A DNA stretch of 64,000 nucleotides, taken from Tamlana carrageenivorans (GTDB lineage: Bacteria; Bacteroidota; Bacteroidia; Flavobacteriales; Flavobacteriaceae). Under the pieces are notes generated by a model. That model worked only from the letters and a program-made list of their open reading frames with translations. It was not told the DNA's origin and searched no databases. The stretch covers positions 1,178,001-1,242,000 of the forward strand of contig NZ_CP025938.1 in the NCBI RefSeq assembly GCF_002893765.1, in the 5' to 3' direction. The stretch's first letter is position 1, and each line of letters starts with the position of its first letter. The position numbers were made by a program, and so were the translations under genes. Shown here piece by piece: positions 6,729 through 14,670 of the stretch.

Positions 6729-9386
6729 ATGACCATATCAGAGATAAAACACACTTTAAGCCTTGAAACTGTACTTCGGCATTATAATTTAACGCCTGAT
6801 AAGAATAATCGGCTTACTTGTCCCTGGCATCCGGATAAAACGCCTTCGCTGCAACTGTACCCAAAAACCAACTCATGGACATGTTTTAGCTCCAACTGCA
6901 ATGCAGGTAGTGGAGATCAAATCGACTTCATCATGAAGTATGAAAACATCAGCAAATACGAGGCAATACAAAAAGCTACTTCACTTATTGGTCATACCAC
7001 TCCTGAAACTATACCAACTACTACACCTAAAGAGGAAAAACCCAAAGAAGAGCTTCCAGAGGCTACTTTAAGCAGAACAGAAACCTTGCAACTGGCACTG
7101 GATTATTTTACCGCAGGGATAAAAAGCAATAGCACTACCGCTAAAAACTACATCCAAAGTCGAGGACTGGAAAAACTTTCCGCTATGGGTAATTACCCCA
7201 TGGGTTACAATAGCGGTCAGTTACACCACAGAGAAAACAGCAAGTACATCCCTGATTATGTGCATGTGGGCTTATTGCAAAACAATCCTTCAGGAGGTTA
7301 TCGGGTGTTTGCCAAACATTGCTTGATGTTCCCTTTAAAAAACAAGGACGGACAAGTGGTGAGTTTTTATGGCAGATCCATTGCTGCCACAGGAAAAAAC
7401 AAACATTATTACTTAAAAAACAGTCAAGGTTTATATCCTGCTTATCCACCTGCCGGAACCCAAAAGCTACTTATTACCGAGAGCATTATTGATACAGCAA
7501 CCTTGCTACAAATCAACAGCATCACAAGCAACTTCACTTTATTGGCTGCTTACGGAACCAACCGTTTAACCCAAGAACACTTAGAGGCAATTAGCAGACT
7601 TACTTACCTCGGTGAAATCGTATTCTTCTTTGATGGTGACGATGCGGGAAGAAGAGCTGCCACTAAATATGCCGAGCAAATCCACTTTTTGCTACCCAAA
7701 GTAAGCATCAGCCATATTGAAACACCGGATGGAGAAGATCCCAACAGCTTGTATGTCACCTATGAAGAAGGCTACATACTGGAGTTGCTCAACAATAGAA
7801 AACAACTTTACAGTACAGAAGGCAAAGCGGTTAAAGAAGAAAAAAGCGAAGCAGCTCCAAAGCTGAACAGTAAAAACCACGAAGCCTTGGTGTATGAAAC
7901 TACCGAACTGCATTTTACAGTACTTGGTGGCATTAAAATCAGTGGACTGGAACGCATGAAAGTCACCCTAAAAATAGCGGTAAAAAACAGCCATTATGCA
8001 CCCATCAGACAACACTTGGACTTGTACAACAATGAACAACTTACTCGACTGGTTCGCACCATCAACGAGCAGCTTGATGTAAAAACCGAAGTGATTAGAG
8101 AAGGCTTACTTGCTTTGATTGAAGAACTGGAAGCTTACCGCATCGAACGCCTCTCCCAAACGCAATCCATGCAAGAAGAAAGTCCGGCTCTTACTCCCAC
8201 AGAACTCACCAAAGCAGAGGAATATTTAAAAGCTGAAAACCTCATGCAACGCTTAATGGATGACCTTGGAAAAACAGGTATTGTAGGTGAAATCCATAAC
8301 CGCCTGATCATGTACTTGGTGTACCTAAGTCGCATTACCCAAGAGCCTTTGCACATCATTAGTTTTGGAGCCAGTGGAACCGGTAAAACACATTTACAGG
8401 AAAGCATTGGAAACCTGCTTCCGGAAGAAGATAAACTGGAAATCACTTCCCTTAGTGGCAATGCTTTGTACTACTTTAAAAATGATGAAATCCGCCACAA
8501 AGTGCTGCTCATTGAAGATATGGACGGAGCACAGGATGTGTTGTACCCCTTGCGAGAACTACAAACCAAGCAAAAACTTACCAAAACGGTGAGTATTAAA
8601 GACAGTCAGGGCAACATCAAAACCATTAAAGTAACGGTTCACGGACCGGTATGTATTGCAGGTTGCACCACTAAAAGTCGTATTTACGAAGACAATGCCA
8701 ACCGTAGTTTACTTATCCATTTAGATGGAAGTTCAGAACAAGACGACCGCATCATGGCATACCAACGTTCCGAAGCAGCAGGGCAAATCAATAAAGACCA
8801 AGAAGAAAGCTATACAAGGCTACTTCGCAATATCCAACGCATGGTTCGTCCCATCAAGGTAATTAATCCCTATGCACCGCAATTACAGATACCGGGCAAG
8901 GTATTTAAAAAGCGAAGAAGCAACTGGATTTACTTGCGGTTCATTGAAATCATTACCCTTATTCACCAGTATCAGCGAGAAGAGAAAGCCGATACCGATA
9001 CCGGAGAAGTGTATATCGAGAGTACTTTAGAAGACATTGCTTGGGCAAACAAACTTTTAAAAGACATCCTGCTTCGCAAAGCCGATGAGTTGAGTGAACC
9101 TTCCCGAAACTTCTTTGAACGCCTAAAAAAATGGTTAAAAGAAAGTAAGAAAAGTGAATTTAGAACACAGGAACTACGAACAGAAATGGGCGTTACCGCT
9201 TCCAGTTTAAAACGTTACCTACCTGAATTAACTTCCTGTGGCTTGGTGCAAATTATTGGGGGCAACAAAACAAGAGGCTACACTTATGAAGTGAGCAGCT
9301 ATGAGGAATACAAAAAGCTAAAACACTCCATAGATCATGTGTTAGACAGTCTTTTGGAGCAGTTACAACGAAAAGAACATAGTTAG
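6729..9386 (+). CDS. Fused DnaG-type primase (CHC2 zinc finger and TOPRIM) with C-terminal ATPase
   Basis: The ATG at 6729 is preferred; an in-frame TTG at 6705 adds 8 residues (893 aa in total). In order, in the 893-aa numbering: a CHC2 zinc finger at about 36-75 (CPWHPDKTPS then WTCFSSNC), a primase core, a TOPRIM domain at about 250-345 (ESIIDTATLL then FFFDGDDAGR), a linker, a P-loop ATPase domain with Walker A GASGTGKTH near 555 and a Walker-B-like LLIEDMDG near 605, and a C-terminal winged-helix-like segment. Primer synthesis follows from the family; the ATPase may be a helicase or loader. It is followed after 100 bases by recombinase genes, as in Bacteroidota integrative elements. It probably primes replication of the element. 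Confidence 0.85.
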   Translation: MTISEIKHTLSLETVLRHYNLTPDKNNRLTCPWHPDKTPSLQLYPKTNSWTCFSSNCNAGSGDQIDFIMKYENISKYEAIQKATSLIGHTTPETIPTTTPKEEKPKEELPEATLSRTETLQLALDYFTAGIKSNSTTAKNYIQSRGLEKLSAMGNYPMGYNSGQLHHRENSKYIPDYVHVGLLQNNPSGGYRVFAKHCLMFPLKNKDGQVVSFYGRSIAATGKNKHYYLKNSQGLYPAYPPAGTQKLLITESIIDTATLLQINSITSNFTLLAAYGTNRLTQEHLEAISRLTYLGEIVFFFDGDDAGRRAATKYAEQIHFLLPKVSISHIETPDGEDPNSLYVTYEEGYILELLNNRKQLYSTEGKAVKEEKSEAAPKLNSKNHEALVYETTELHFTVLGGIKISGLERMKVTLKIAVKNSHYAPIRQHLDLYNNEQLTRLVRTINEQLDVKTEVIREGLLALIEELEAYRIERLSQTQSMQEESPALTPTELTKAEEYLKAENLMQRLMDDLGKTGIVGEIHNRLIMYLVYLSRITQEPLHIISFGASGTGKTHLQESIGNLLPEEDKLEITSLSGNALYYFKNDEIRHKVLLIEDMDGAQDVLYPLRELQTKQKLTKTVSIKDSQGNIKTIKVTVHGPVCIAGCTTKSRIYEDNANRSLLIHLDGSSEQDDRIMAYQRSEAAGQINKDQEESYTRLLRNIQRMVRPIKVINPYAPQLQIPGKVFKKRRSNWIYLRFIEIITLIHQYQREEKADTDTGEVYIESTLEDIAWANKLLKDILLRKADELSEPSRNFFERLKKWLKESKKSEFRTQELRTEMGVTASSLKRYLPELTSCGLVQIIGGNKTRGYTYEVSSYEEYKKLKHSIDHVLDSLLEQLQRKEHS

Positions 9387-9460
9387 TGGTTCGCTGTGGT
9401 TCATTTAGAGTAGCGAACCACTCAAACCCTTTATTATCAATACAAAACCTTTAGTGGTTC
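9385..9460. repeat. Inverted and direct GTGGTTC repeats between primase and recombinase
   Basis: A perfect 11-bp inverted repeat, AGTGGTTCGCT at 9385-9395 and its complement at 9412-9422, surrounds a 16-bp spacer. GTGGTTC also occurs at 9396 and AGTGGTTC at 9453. The left arm overlaps the primase stop codon. Lacking a T-run, it is a weak terminator candidate; recombinase or replication-protein binding is possible. Confidence 0.65.
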
Positions 9461-9487
9461 AATAAATAAGAAGATAGACAACAAAAC

Positions 9488-10402
9488 ATGAAGCAGTCCA
9501 ACATACAACACAAAGCCTACATCCGCTTAGAGCACAGCTTTAAAGAATGGCTTGCTGTTTTAGGCTATGCTCCAACCAGTGTGTATGGGATGCCCAATTA
9601 CATCCGTGAATTTTTAGCTTGGTTGGAAGAGCAAGGCATAACGCAAATAGAAGAAGTCAGTCCGGAACACGTCAACGATTACTTTGATACCCTCCGTCAC
9701 CGGGTAAACCTTCGCAGAGAAGGAGGCTTGAGCAACAACTACATCAGCAAGCATCTACAAGCGGTAAAACGGTTCAGTACCTACCTTCGACAAACCGATC
9801 AGGGAGGCTTTTTGGTAGAAGTGAAAACCCCAAAACAAGAACGCCACATCAAAGACATCCTCACCTTAGATGAAGTGAAATTACTCTATGATGCTACATC
9901 GGATGACTTGTTAGGACTAAGAGATAGAGCCTTTTTGAGCCTGTATTACGGCTGCGGACTAAGAAGAAATGAAGGCATCCAAATGGATATAGACGACATT
10001 CTTTTTGACCGTAAAATGATATACATCCGTAATGGAAAAAACTATACCGAACGCTATGTTCCGGTGAAAGGTCAAGTACTTCGCTACTTAGCCGATTACG
10101 TGAATAGCGGACGAAATGGCTTGTTAAAAAGCAAGCACTCCACCGAGGCATTACTGCTTAGCATGCGTGGTGAACGAGTGGGTGGACAAAGCCTATTACT
10201 CCGGTTGAAACAATTGAAAGAAAAAACAGGCAATGAAAAGCTGATCCACAAAGACATCGGCTTGCATACCCTTCGCCACAGCATTGCTACCCACTTACTT
10301 ATGGGAGGCATGAAACTGGAACGCATCGGTCAGTTTTTAGGGCATAAAAGCATTGAATCTACGCAGATATATGCTCACATAGCAGCTGAACTAGAAACTT
10401 AG
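9488..10402 (+). CDS. Tyrosine recombinase (XerC/D-like), catalytically complete
   Basis: This 304-residue protein has an N-terminal SAM-like core-binding domain at about 10-100 and a C-terminal catalytic domain. The conserved residues are visible: the Arg of GCGLRRNE, the His/Arg of HTLRHS, the His of LGHKSIES and the nucleophilic Tyr of TQIYAH. It therefore should cut and rejoin DNA. It leads a run of three recombinase genes, the other two degenerate. A second, out-of-place copy of its last codons lies just downstream at 10441-10497, showing that the 3' end was replaced or duplicated. It is the best candidate integrase of the element. Confidence 0.9.
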   Translation: MKQSNIQHKAYIRLEHSFKEWLAVLGYAPTSVYGMPNYIREFLAWLEEQGITQIEEVSPEHVNDYFDTLRHRVNLRREGGLSNNYISKHLQAVKRFSTYLRQTDQGGFLVEVKTPKQERHIKDILTLDEVKLLYDATSDDLLGLRDRAFLSLYYGCGLRRNEGIQMDIDDILFDRKMIYIRNGKNYTERYVPVKGQVLRYLADYVNSGRNGLLKSKHSTEALLLSMRGERVGGQSLLLRLKQLKEKTGNEKLIHKDIGLHTLRHSIATHLLMGGMKLERIGQFLGHKSIESTQIYAHIAAELET

Positions 10403-10440
10403 CGTAGATCGTGAACACCTTTGAAAAATAAAAATAAAGT

Positions 10441-10497
10441 GAACAATCCACGCAAATCTATGCCCATATCGCACAAGAATTACAAAACGAAGAATAA
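10441..10497 (+). pseudogene. Orphan 3'-end of a tyrosine recombinase gene
   Basis: Nineteen in-frame codons read EQSTQIYAHIAQELQNEE and stop, clearly homologous to the C-terminus of the intact recombinase (ESTQIYAHIAAELET). There is no start or body. The TAA overlaps the ATG of the next gene (TAATG), as expected if an ancestral recombinase gene was once coupled directly to it. A 38-base AT-rich segment separates this remnant from the present stop. Confidence 0.85.
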
Positions 10498-11324
10498 TGG
10501 ATAAAGAAGCCATCAATACCGCATTTTTAGACTATTTAAGTGAACATAGCGAAAGTTTACGCACCAACTATTTAAGTAGAATACAACCTTTTTTAGATTG
10601 GTTAGCTCCTTTTGAGTTAAGTACCCAATCTTTAAACCTGAATCACTTCCAAGGCTACATCTTCCACATGCAGGAACAAGGCAGCGACCGATTATCACTC
10701 AACAATACCTTGTCGGCTTTACGGAATCTTTTGTACATGTTCATTAAAAACGGTGAAGCCAACGAGCAACTTGCCATGGAATTTTACATTAAAGGCATCT
10801 TTAAAAAGCCTTTTCCACCGCTGTTTAGCTGGCAGGAAATGGAAAGCATGTACGAGCAGTTTTCTACTCCCGGATTAAGTGGTCAACGCAACAAAGCCAT
10901 ACTGGGCTTATTGTTTTATCAGGCACTTACCGTGGACGAAATCATTAACCTGGAGATTAATCATCTTGATTTAAACAACAAACAAGTACACATACCTCAA
11001 ACCCACCGAGGAAGAGCAAGAAGTTTAAATTTAGAACAACATCAAACCCCTATTTTAGAAGAGTACCTGCATAAAACCCGTGAGAAGTTATTGCTGCTTA
11101 CTGATAAAGAAAGCGACAAACTGTTTATCAGCATGAGTGAAAAACAGGAAGGCATCAATATTACCGATAACCTTCGATCAACGCTTCGCAAACGCTATCC
11201 GCAAATCAGTTCCTATCCACAGTTAAGAGCCAGTACCTTATTGCACTGGTATCACACCTTTGGATTAGAAACCATGCGAGAAATGGCAGGACATTACTAC
11301 ATCACCGCAATCACCAATACCTAG
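10497..11324 (+). CDS. Degenerate tyrosine-recombinase-like protein 1
   Basis: This 275-residue protein has the same fold order as the preceding recombinase: a SAM-like N-terminus (about 5-95), then a catalytic-like domain from about 125. The position of catalytic Arg I reads YQALTVDEIINLE, without the Arg. The HxxR box reads QLRAS, and the end (MAGHYYITAITNT) lacks the usual nucleophilic Tyr context. It is probably inactive as a recombinase and may be a DNA-binding partner of the active enzyme. Its start overlaps the stop of the recombinase remnant, and the next gene starts 5 bases after its stop. Confidence 0.75.
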   Translation: MDKEAINTAFLDYLSEHSESLRTNYLSRIQPFLDWLAPFELSTQSLNLNHFQGYIFHMQEQGSDRLSLNNTLSALRNLLYMFIKNGEANEQLAMEFYIKGIFKKPFPPLFSWQEMESMYEQFSTPGLSGQRNKAILGLLFYQALTVDEIINLEINHLDLNNKQVHIPQTHRGRARSLNLEQHQTPILEEYLHKTREKLLLLTDKESDKLFISMSEKQEGINITDNLRSTLRKRYPQISSYPQLRASTLLHWYHTFGLETMREMAGHYYITAITNT

Positions 11325-11329
11325 AGCTT

Positions 11330-12196
11330 ATGGATTTTAGAAAGTACTTGGAGAAACAGCAGTTCAGCCATCAAACCATTAAAGGGTATTTGAAGGTAAA
11401 CGAATTACTTCTAGCTTGGCTGAAAGAAGAAGGCATTAAACCTGAAAACACACGCTATGCCGACATGTTAGCCTACATCCGTTTTGCAGGCAATAAAGGG
11501 CACTCCAAACGATACATTAACGAACAGCTTACCGTTGCAAGGCACTATTTTAACTACTTAATCAAAACCGGTAAAATCAAAGACAATGTAGCCACCAACA
11601 TACATGTACAAGGCGTATCAAGACGCTTGCCACACGATTTACTGGATGAAGAAACCTTGCAGCACATCTTTGATAATTACCCCGAAAAAGGCATTACAGG
11701 CAAACGTAATAAAGTGATATTGGGTATGGTGGTGTATCAAGGTTTAAACACCGAAGAACTAGGGAAACTGGAACCTGAACATGTACAGCTTAGAGACGGT
11801 AAACTCTATGTTCCGGGAGGCAGAAGAAGTAACAGTCGATTGTTACCACTGGCAGCTCATCAGGTATTACAAATACAGGAATACATCCAAAAAACACGTC
11901 CTTTAATCTTGGACGTAAGCGAAAAGGAGAGCGACAAACTCTTTGTCTCCAATGGTGGAAGCGAACGCATCAATAATGCAATTACTAAAATGCTGAAAAC
12001 CATCCAAAGTTATGCTCCACAGGTAAAATCCATGAAACAGCTCCGCATGAGTGTCATTACTTTTTGGCTAGAGAAATTTAACCTGAGAGAAGTGCAGTAC
12101 ATGGCAGGACATCGGTATGTAAGTAGCACCGAAAGATACCTTTTAACCAACTTGGATGACCTTCAAAATGACCTGAACGAATACCATCCCTTGTAA
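11330..12196 (+). CDS. Degenerate tyrosine-recombinase-like protein 2
   Basis: This 288-residue protein is paralogous to the preceding gene: both share a GKRNK/GQRNK-type stretch, the KESDKLF motif and a QLRxS box. The Arg I position reads YQGLNTEELGKLE, again without Arg. The C-terminal end retains AGHRYVSSTERYL, including a Tyr at the nucleophile position. Loss of Arg I argues against independent catalysis. It terminates the operon 24 bases before a hairpin terminator. Three adjacent recombinases recall RIT elements, but those normally keep catalytic residues in all three. Confidence 0.75.
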   Translation: MDFRKYLEKQQFSHQTIKGYLKVNELLLAWLKEEGIKPENTRYADMLAYIRFAGNKGHSKRYINEQLTVARHYFNYLIKTGKIKDNVATNIHVQGVSRRLPHDLLDEETLQHIFDNYPEKGITGKRNKVILGMVVYQGLNTEELGKLEPEHVQLRDGKLYVPGGRRSNSRLLPLAAHQVLQIQEYIQKTRPLILDVSEKESDKLFVSNGGSERINNAITKMLKTIQSYAPQVKSMKQLRMSVITFWLEKFNLREVQYMAGHRYVSSTERYLLTNLDDLQNDLNEYHPL

Positions 12197-12220
12197 ACAC
12201 ATAAAACACCCCTGTTACGA

Positions 12221-12249
12221 GGCTTCCTACTATCCGGAAGCCTTTTTTA
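12221..12249 (+). terminator. Intrinsic terminator after the recombinase operon
   Basis: GGCTTCC and GGAAGCC form a 7-bp stem with a 9-base loop, followed by six T residues. Confidence 0.85.
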
Positions 12250-12358
12250 TGCTCTAAACTTTTTCTTTTCAACTGGAATAACAACTGGTCGGAATAGCAG
12301 AAAACAGCCTCTAAATAGCAATAAATCCGGTTAAAATCGCTAGTTTTGTGCCTATTAC

Positions 12359-12526
12359 ATGGGTGCATTAAAACTCACATATCCTACGCACGAGGACTAC
12401 TTTAAAAACCATGAAGAAACATCATTTTTAAAGGTAGTACACAATCGTGAAGTTTCTTCTTCGGAGAGCAAGAATTACTATGCCCCCAGTATGAACCGCC
12501 CCGGTAGTTTCATTCCGAGTAAATGA
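12359..12526 (+). CDS. Orphan RHS-type fragment, 55 aa
   Basis: ATG at 12359 opens a frame reading MGALKLTYPTHEDYF, with LKVVHNREVSSSESKNYY further on. This matches the GxLKLxY...LKVV...NYY segment that precedes the PMPGR core in many Bacteroidota RHS proteins. It stops soon after an NRPGSF segment (like a decayed MPGRSF) and carries no toxin part. It is likely a truncated RHS relic or a recombination acceptor, and lies between the recombinase operon and the convergent structural operon. Confidence 0.65.
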   Translation: MGALKLTYPTHEDYFKNHEETSFLKVVHNREVSSSESKNYYAPSMNRPGSFIPSK

Positions 12527-12547
12527 TAATTCAGTTGAAAAGAAAAA

Positions 12548-12727
12548 TCAACTAACCCCCAAATAATTCTTCACTGCATCCTTCAATTCAATATTACCCG
12601 TTGGTGAATCGAGGTCGGAATAATGGAAAATTACAAACGGTTGGGCTTGTCCGTCTTTTTGGTAACGGACACCAATCATTTTTTGACCGTTATTTTCCTG
12701 AATGGATAGCTTTAATATTTCAATCAT
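12548..12727 (-). CDS. Small hypothetical protein, last gene of the structural operon
   Basis: The 59-residue product from the ATG at 12725-12727 (MIEILKLSIQENNGQ) is preferred; an upstream start at 12757 would overlap the previous gene by 20 bases. The protein is beta-rich and soluble, with an FVIFHYSDLDSPTG segment. No family is recognised. It closes the 27-gene minus-strand operon and converges on the plus-strand RHS fragment. Confidence 0.6.
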   Translation of the reverse strand: MIEILKLSIQENNGQKMIGVRYQKDGQAQPFVIFHYSDLDSPTGNIELKDAVKNYLGVS

Positions 12728-12737
12728 AGCAGTTTGT

Positions 12738-13205
12738 TTAATAGACTTCCGGTACACCTCCCGATAAAAGGGCTTTTACAGTTCCTAAAATTGCATTGGG
12801 TTTTGATTCTAATGCTTTGGCAAAAGTGCCCGGCCATGACGATGATGAAGCATAGCCTCTTCCATGAACATCACCGGTATAAATGTTGTCGCCAATATTT
12901 ACAGGAAAAACAGTCATTTTAATATCCGCAATGCCTGATGTTTGAATGGTTACCAATTGACCTATTCCACCGCCTGTTTTCACTACACCAATAACATCTT
13001 CGCTGTAATACAAATTGGTAGTCGTTACCGATAAAGGATTGTTTTTCTCAATGATTACCACATCACCGGGTTCTAAAATCTGAGCCGAACGGTTGGTTAA
13101 TTGAATTTCACTACCTCCAGTTCCACCACCCGGATCCGTACCACCAGTTTGCTCAACGATGGTTTGACTAGCCTTTACAAAGCGTTGTTTATTGATATAC
13201 CTCAT
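12738..13205 (-). CDS. Beta-rich, Gly/Thr-rich structural-type protein
   Basis: The product is 155 residues. Residues 20-30 are a GGTDPGGGTGG-type flexible linker, followed by a beta-rich domain with LEPGDVVIIEK, DVIGVVKTGG and VNIGDNIYTG, resembling the look of virion decoration or capsid-associated beta proteins in phages. This is stylistic resemblance, not a family match. The start overlaps the previous stop as ATGA. No membrane segment. It could be a surface or spike-associated virion protein. Confidence 0.55.
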   Translation of the reverse strand: MRYINKQRFVKASQTIVEQTGGTDPGGGTGGSEIQLTNRSAQILEPGDVVIIEKNNPLSVTTTNLYYSEDVIGVVKTGGGIGQLVTIQTSGIADIKMTVFPVNIGDNIYTGDVHGRGYASSSSWPGTFAKALESKPNAILGTVKALLSGGVPEVY

Positions 13206-13636
13206 GCGTTCTGTGGAGATTGATAGTATTGCACTCTTAAAACATGGTTTTTCCCTGCTTCAATTCCAATTACTCTAAAGCTTTCCAAATTCCATCGACC
13301 AGTGATTTCATAAAGGTCATTATCACCTAAAGCAATACCCGAATTTGCACTTGGATCGCTACCGTTTTCTTTGAAACGAATTACTCTTGATTTATCCGAT
13401 ACGCTTGCATCTGCTTCAATAGATATGGTGGCTGAAATAGCGTTTTCAGGAATGGTCAATTGAGCTACTTCCGTATCGGTAACTGACAAGTCTTCATATC
13501 CTTGCTCAGTTTCAGGAATAGTAAACCTTCCGTTTTCACCACTTTGAATAAGTATCAGCTCTTCCAAGTAGTCTAACATGGAAGAGGCGTTGCCATTTCG
13601 ATAGGCGTTTTTATGTACTCTTGTTGCTTCGCTCAT
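13202..13636 (-). CDS. Hypothetical beta-sandwich protein of the structural operon
   Basis: The product is 144 residues: an N-terminal helical stretch (about 1-33, with MLDYLEELILIQS), then a beta-rich domain with IPENAISATISIEAD, IRFKENGSDPS and a tail HVLRVQYY. The layout suits a small jelly-roll or sandwich that packs in an assembly. No transmembrane segment and no recognised family. Start and stop overlap neighbours on both sides (TAATG and ATGA), so it is translationally coupled. Confidence 0.55.
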   Translation of the reverse strand: MSEATRVHKNAYRNGNASSMLDYLEELILIQSGENGRFTIPETEQGYEDLSVTDTEVAQLTIPENAISATISIEADASVSDKSRVIRFKENGSDPSANSGIALGDNDLYEITGRWNLESFRVIGIEAGKNHVLRVQYYQSPQNA

Positions 13637-14172
13637 TATGCTAGGTTTGCTAAGTTTTGTTGTTCAGTCCAAAGCTGTGCGATGGATTTACCACCACGGT
13701 CGTAAAAATGTGGACGGTCTTTAAAAGAAGTCCATCGCCCTCCCCAGGACAAGCCAACACTTTCACCAATTGCTCCAATGGTATTCCATACCGATTCCGG
13801 TACTTTGTAATTGGCACGTCCATCAACAATTGGAACAATATCTACCGCTACTCCTACATTGTGGTCCGACTGTCCGCACTTGGCATTGGTCACAATTGCT
13901 CCGGGAGCTGTTCGTCCTTGTGCATAGAGTTTGTTTTGCTCTTCACAATCACGGTAGGCACTGGTGACTTTGAGTTGAATACCTGCCTTTTGAGCTTTGA
14001 TAAGAAACTTCTCGACCTTCTTTCTTACTTCAGGTCGAAGCTGACGGAGCTTTAACTTGGTTTGAATATCCAGTTTCTTGTATAGCCAACGACTTGCAAT
14101 AGCAATGCCGATGACACCTACAAGGATACCAACACCCATAAAGACTACCTTTTTATCTACCTGAACAGCCAT
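13636..14172 (-). CDS. Membrane-anchored M15-type peptidoglycan peptidase
   Basis: This 178-residue protein has a transmembrane segment at about 9-28 and then a M15/VanY-like domain. The metal ligands are visible in SDHNVGVAVDI (His and Asp) and the DRPHFY box near 155, with the SAYRD motif upstream. M15 enzymes cut stem peptides (L-Ala-D-Glu or D-Ala-D-Ala links). The N-terminal anchor means it acts outside the inner membrane or from a virion membrane. Its presence with an amidase in the same operon fits wall penetration or lysis by a virus-like particle. Confidence 0.85.
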   Translation of the reverse strand: MAVQVDKKVVFMGVGILVGVIGIAIASRWLYKKLDIQTKLKLRQLRPEVRKKVEKFLIKAQKAGIQLKVTSAYRDCEEQNKLYAQGRTAPGAIVTNAKCGQSDHNVGVAVDIVPIVDGRANYKVPESVWNTIGAIGESVGLSWGGRWTSFKDRPHFYDRGGKSIAQLWTEQQNLANLA

Positions 14173-14175
14173 TTG

Positions 14176-14325
14176 TTATGCTTGTTTTTGACAACTACAA
14201 CCACCGCTTTCACCGCTTTGGCATTTGCAGCTCTTTTTCATTCTCAATAGGTTGATTGAAATGTTTGCAATGGACAAGACCATAAATGTTGCAAACAAGA
14301 TGTTCATTGTTTTATTCTCCTTCAT
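14176..14325 (-). CDS. Small Cys-rich one-helix membrane protein, 49 aa
   Basis: The minus strand reads MKENKTMNILFATFMVL, a single hydrophobic helix (about 7-26), then a basic stretch and a tail with four Cys (SCKCQS and GCSCQKQA). The Cys-rich tail could bind metal or form disulfides. It fits exactly between its neighbours with 3-base gaps on both sides, which argues that it is a real gene. Confidence 0.65.
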   Translation of the reverse strand: MKENKTMNILFATFMVLSIANISINLLRMKKSCKCQSGESGGCSCQKQA

Positions 14326-14328
14326 GAC

Positions 14329-14667
14329 TTACTGTTTTATGCGTTTTAGCTCGTTAATTAATTCCTTGTTTTGTTTCTCCATGTGAACCACTTTTTCCTC
14401 CAAATCTTGGATTCGTTTGCGTTGGTTCTCAATTACTTTCTGTAATGCTTCTGTATGCTCCTCCGATTCTTTAATTCTCTTTTCTAACATTTGCGACCAC
14501 TGTATCCAATTTGCAACAATTTGATTCTCCGCCTGTGCATGTAGGTTGATAGCTTCTGCCAACTTTACTTTTTTATCAGTACGTAGGCGAACAAGGATTT
14601 CAAGCAGCTTCCAAAATCCGGTAGCTCCTAAAATCAGCGTTATTATTTTCCATAGTTCCATAGTCAT
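14329..14667 (-). CDS. One-helix membrane protein with long coiled coil
   Basis: The 112-residue protein has an N-terminal hydrophobic segment at about 5-24 followed by about 80 residues of heptad-rich coiled coil (EKRIKESEEHTEALQK, then IQDLEEKVVHMEKQNKEL). This topology resembles prophage lysis accessory (Rz-like) or holin-associated proteins. It is 3 bases downstream of the fibre-like gene. It may be a second inner-membrane spanin-like or assembly scaffold protein. Confidence 0.6.
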   Translation of the reverse strand: MTMELWKIITLILGATGFWKLLEILVRLRTDKKVKLAEAINLHAQAENQIVANWIQWSQMLEKRIKESEEHTEALQKVIENQRKRIQDLEEKVVHMEKQNKELINELKRIKQ

Positions 14668-14670
14668 CTT

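Noticed and set aside
9385..9422. Intrinsic terminator at the end of the primase gene
   Set aside because: The stem is strong, but no T-run follows and the same heptamer recurs outside the hairpin, so a protein-binding role is more likely.
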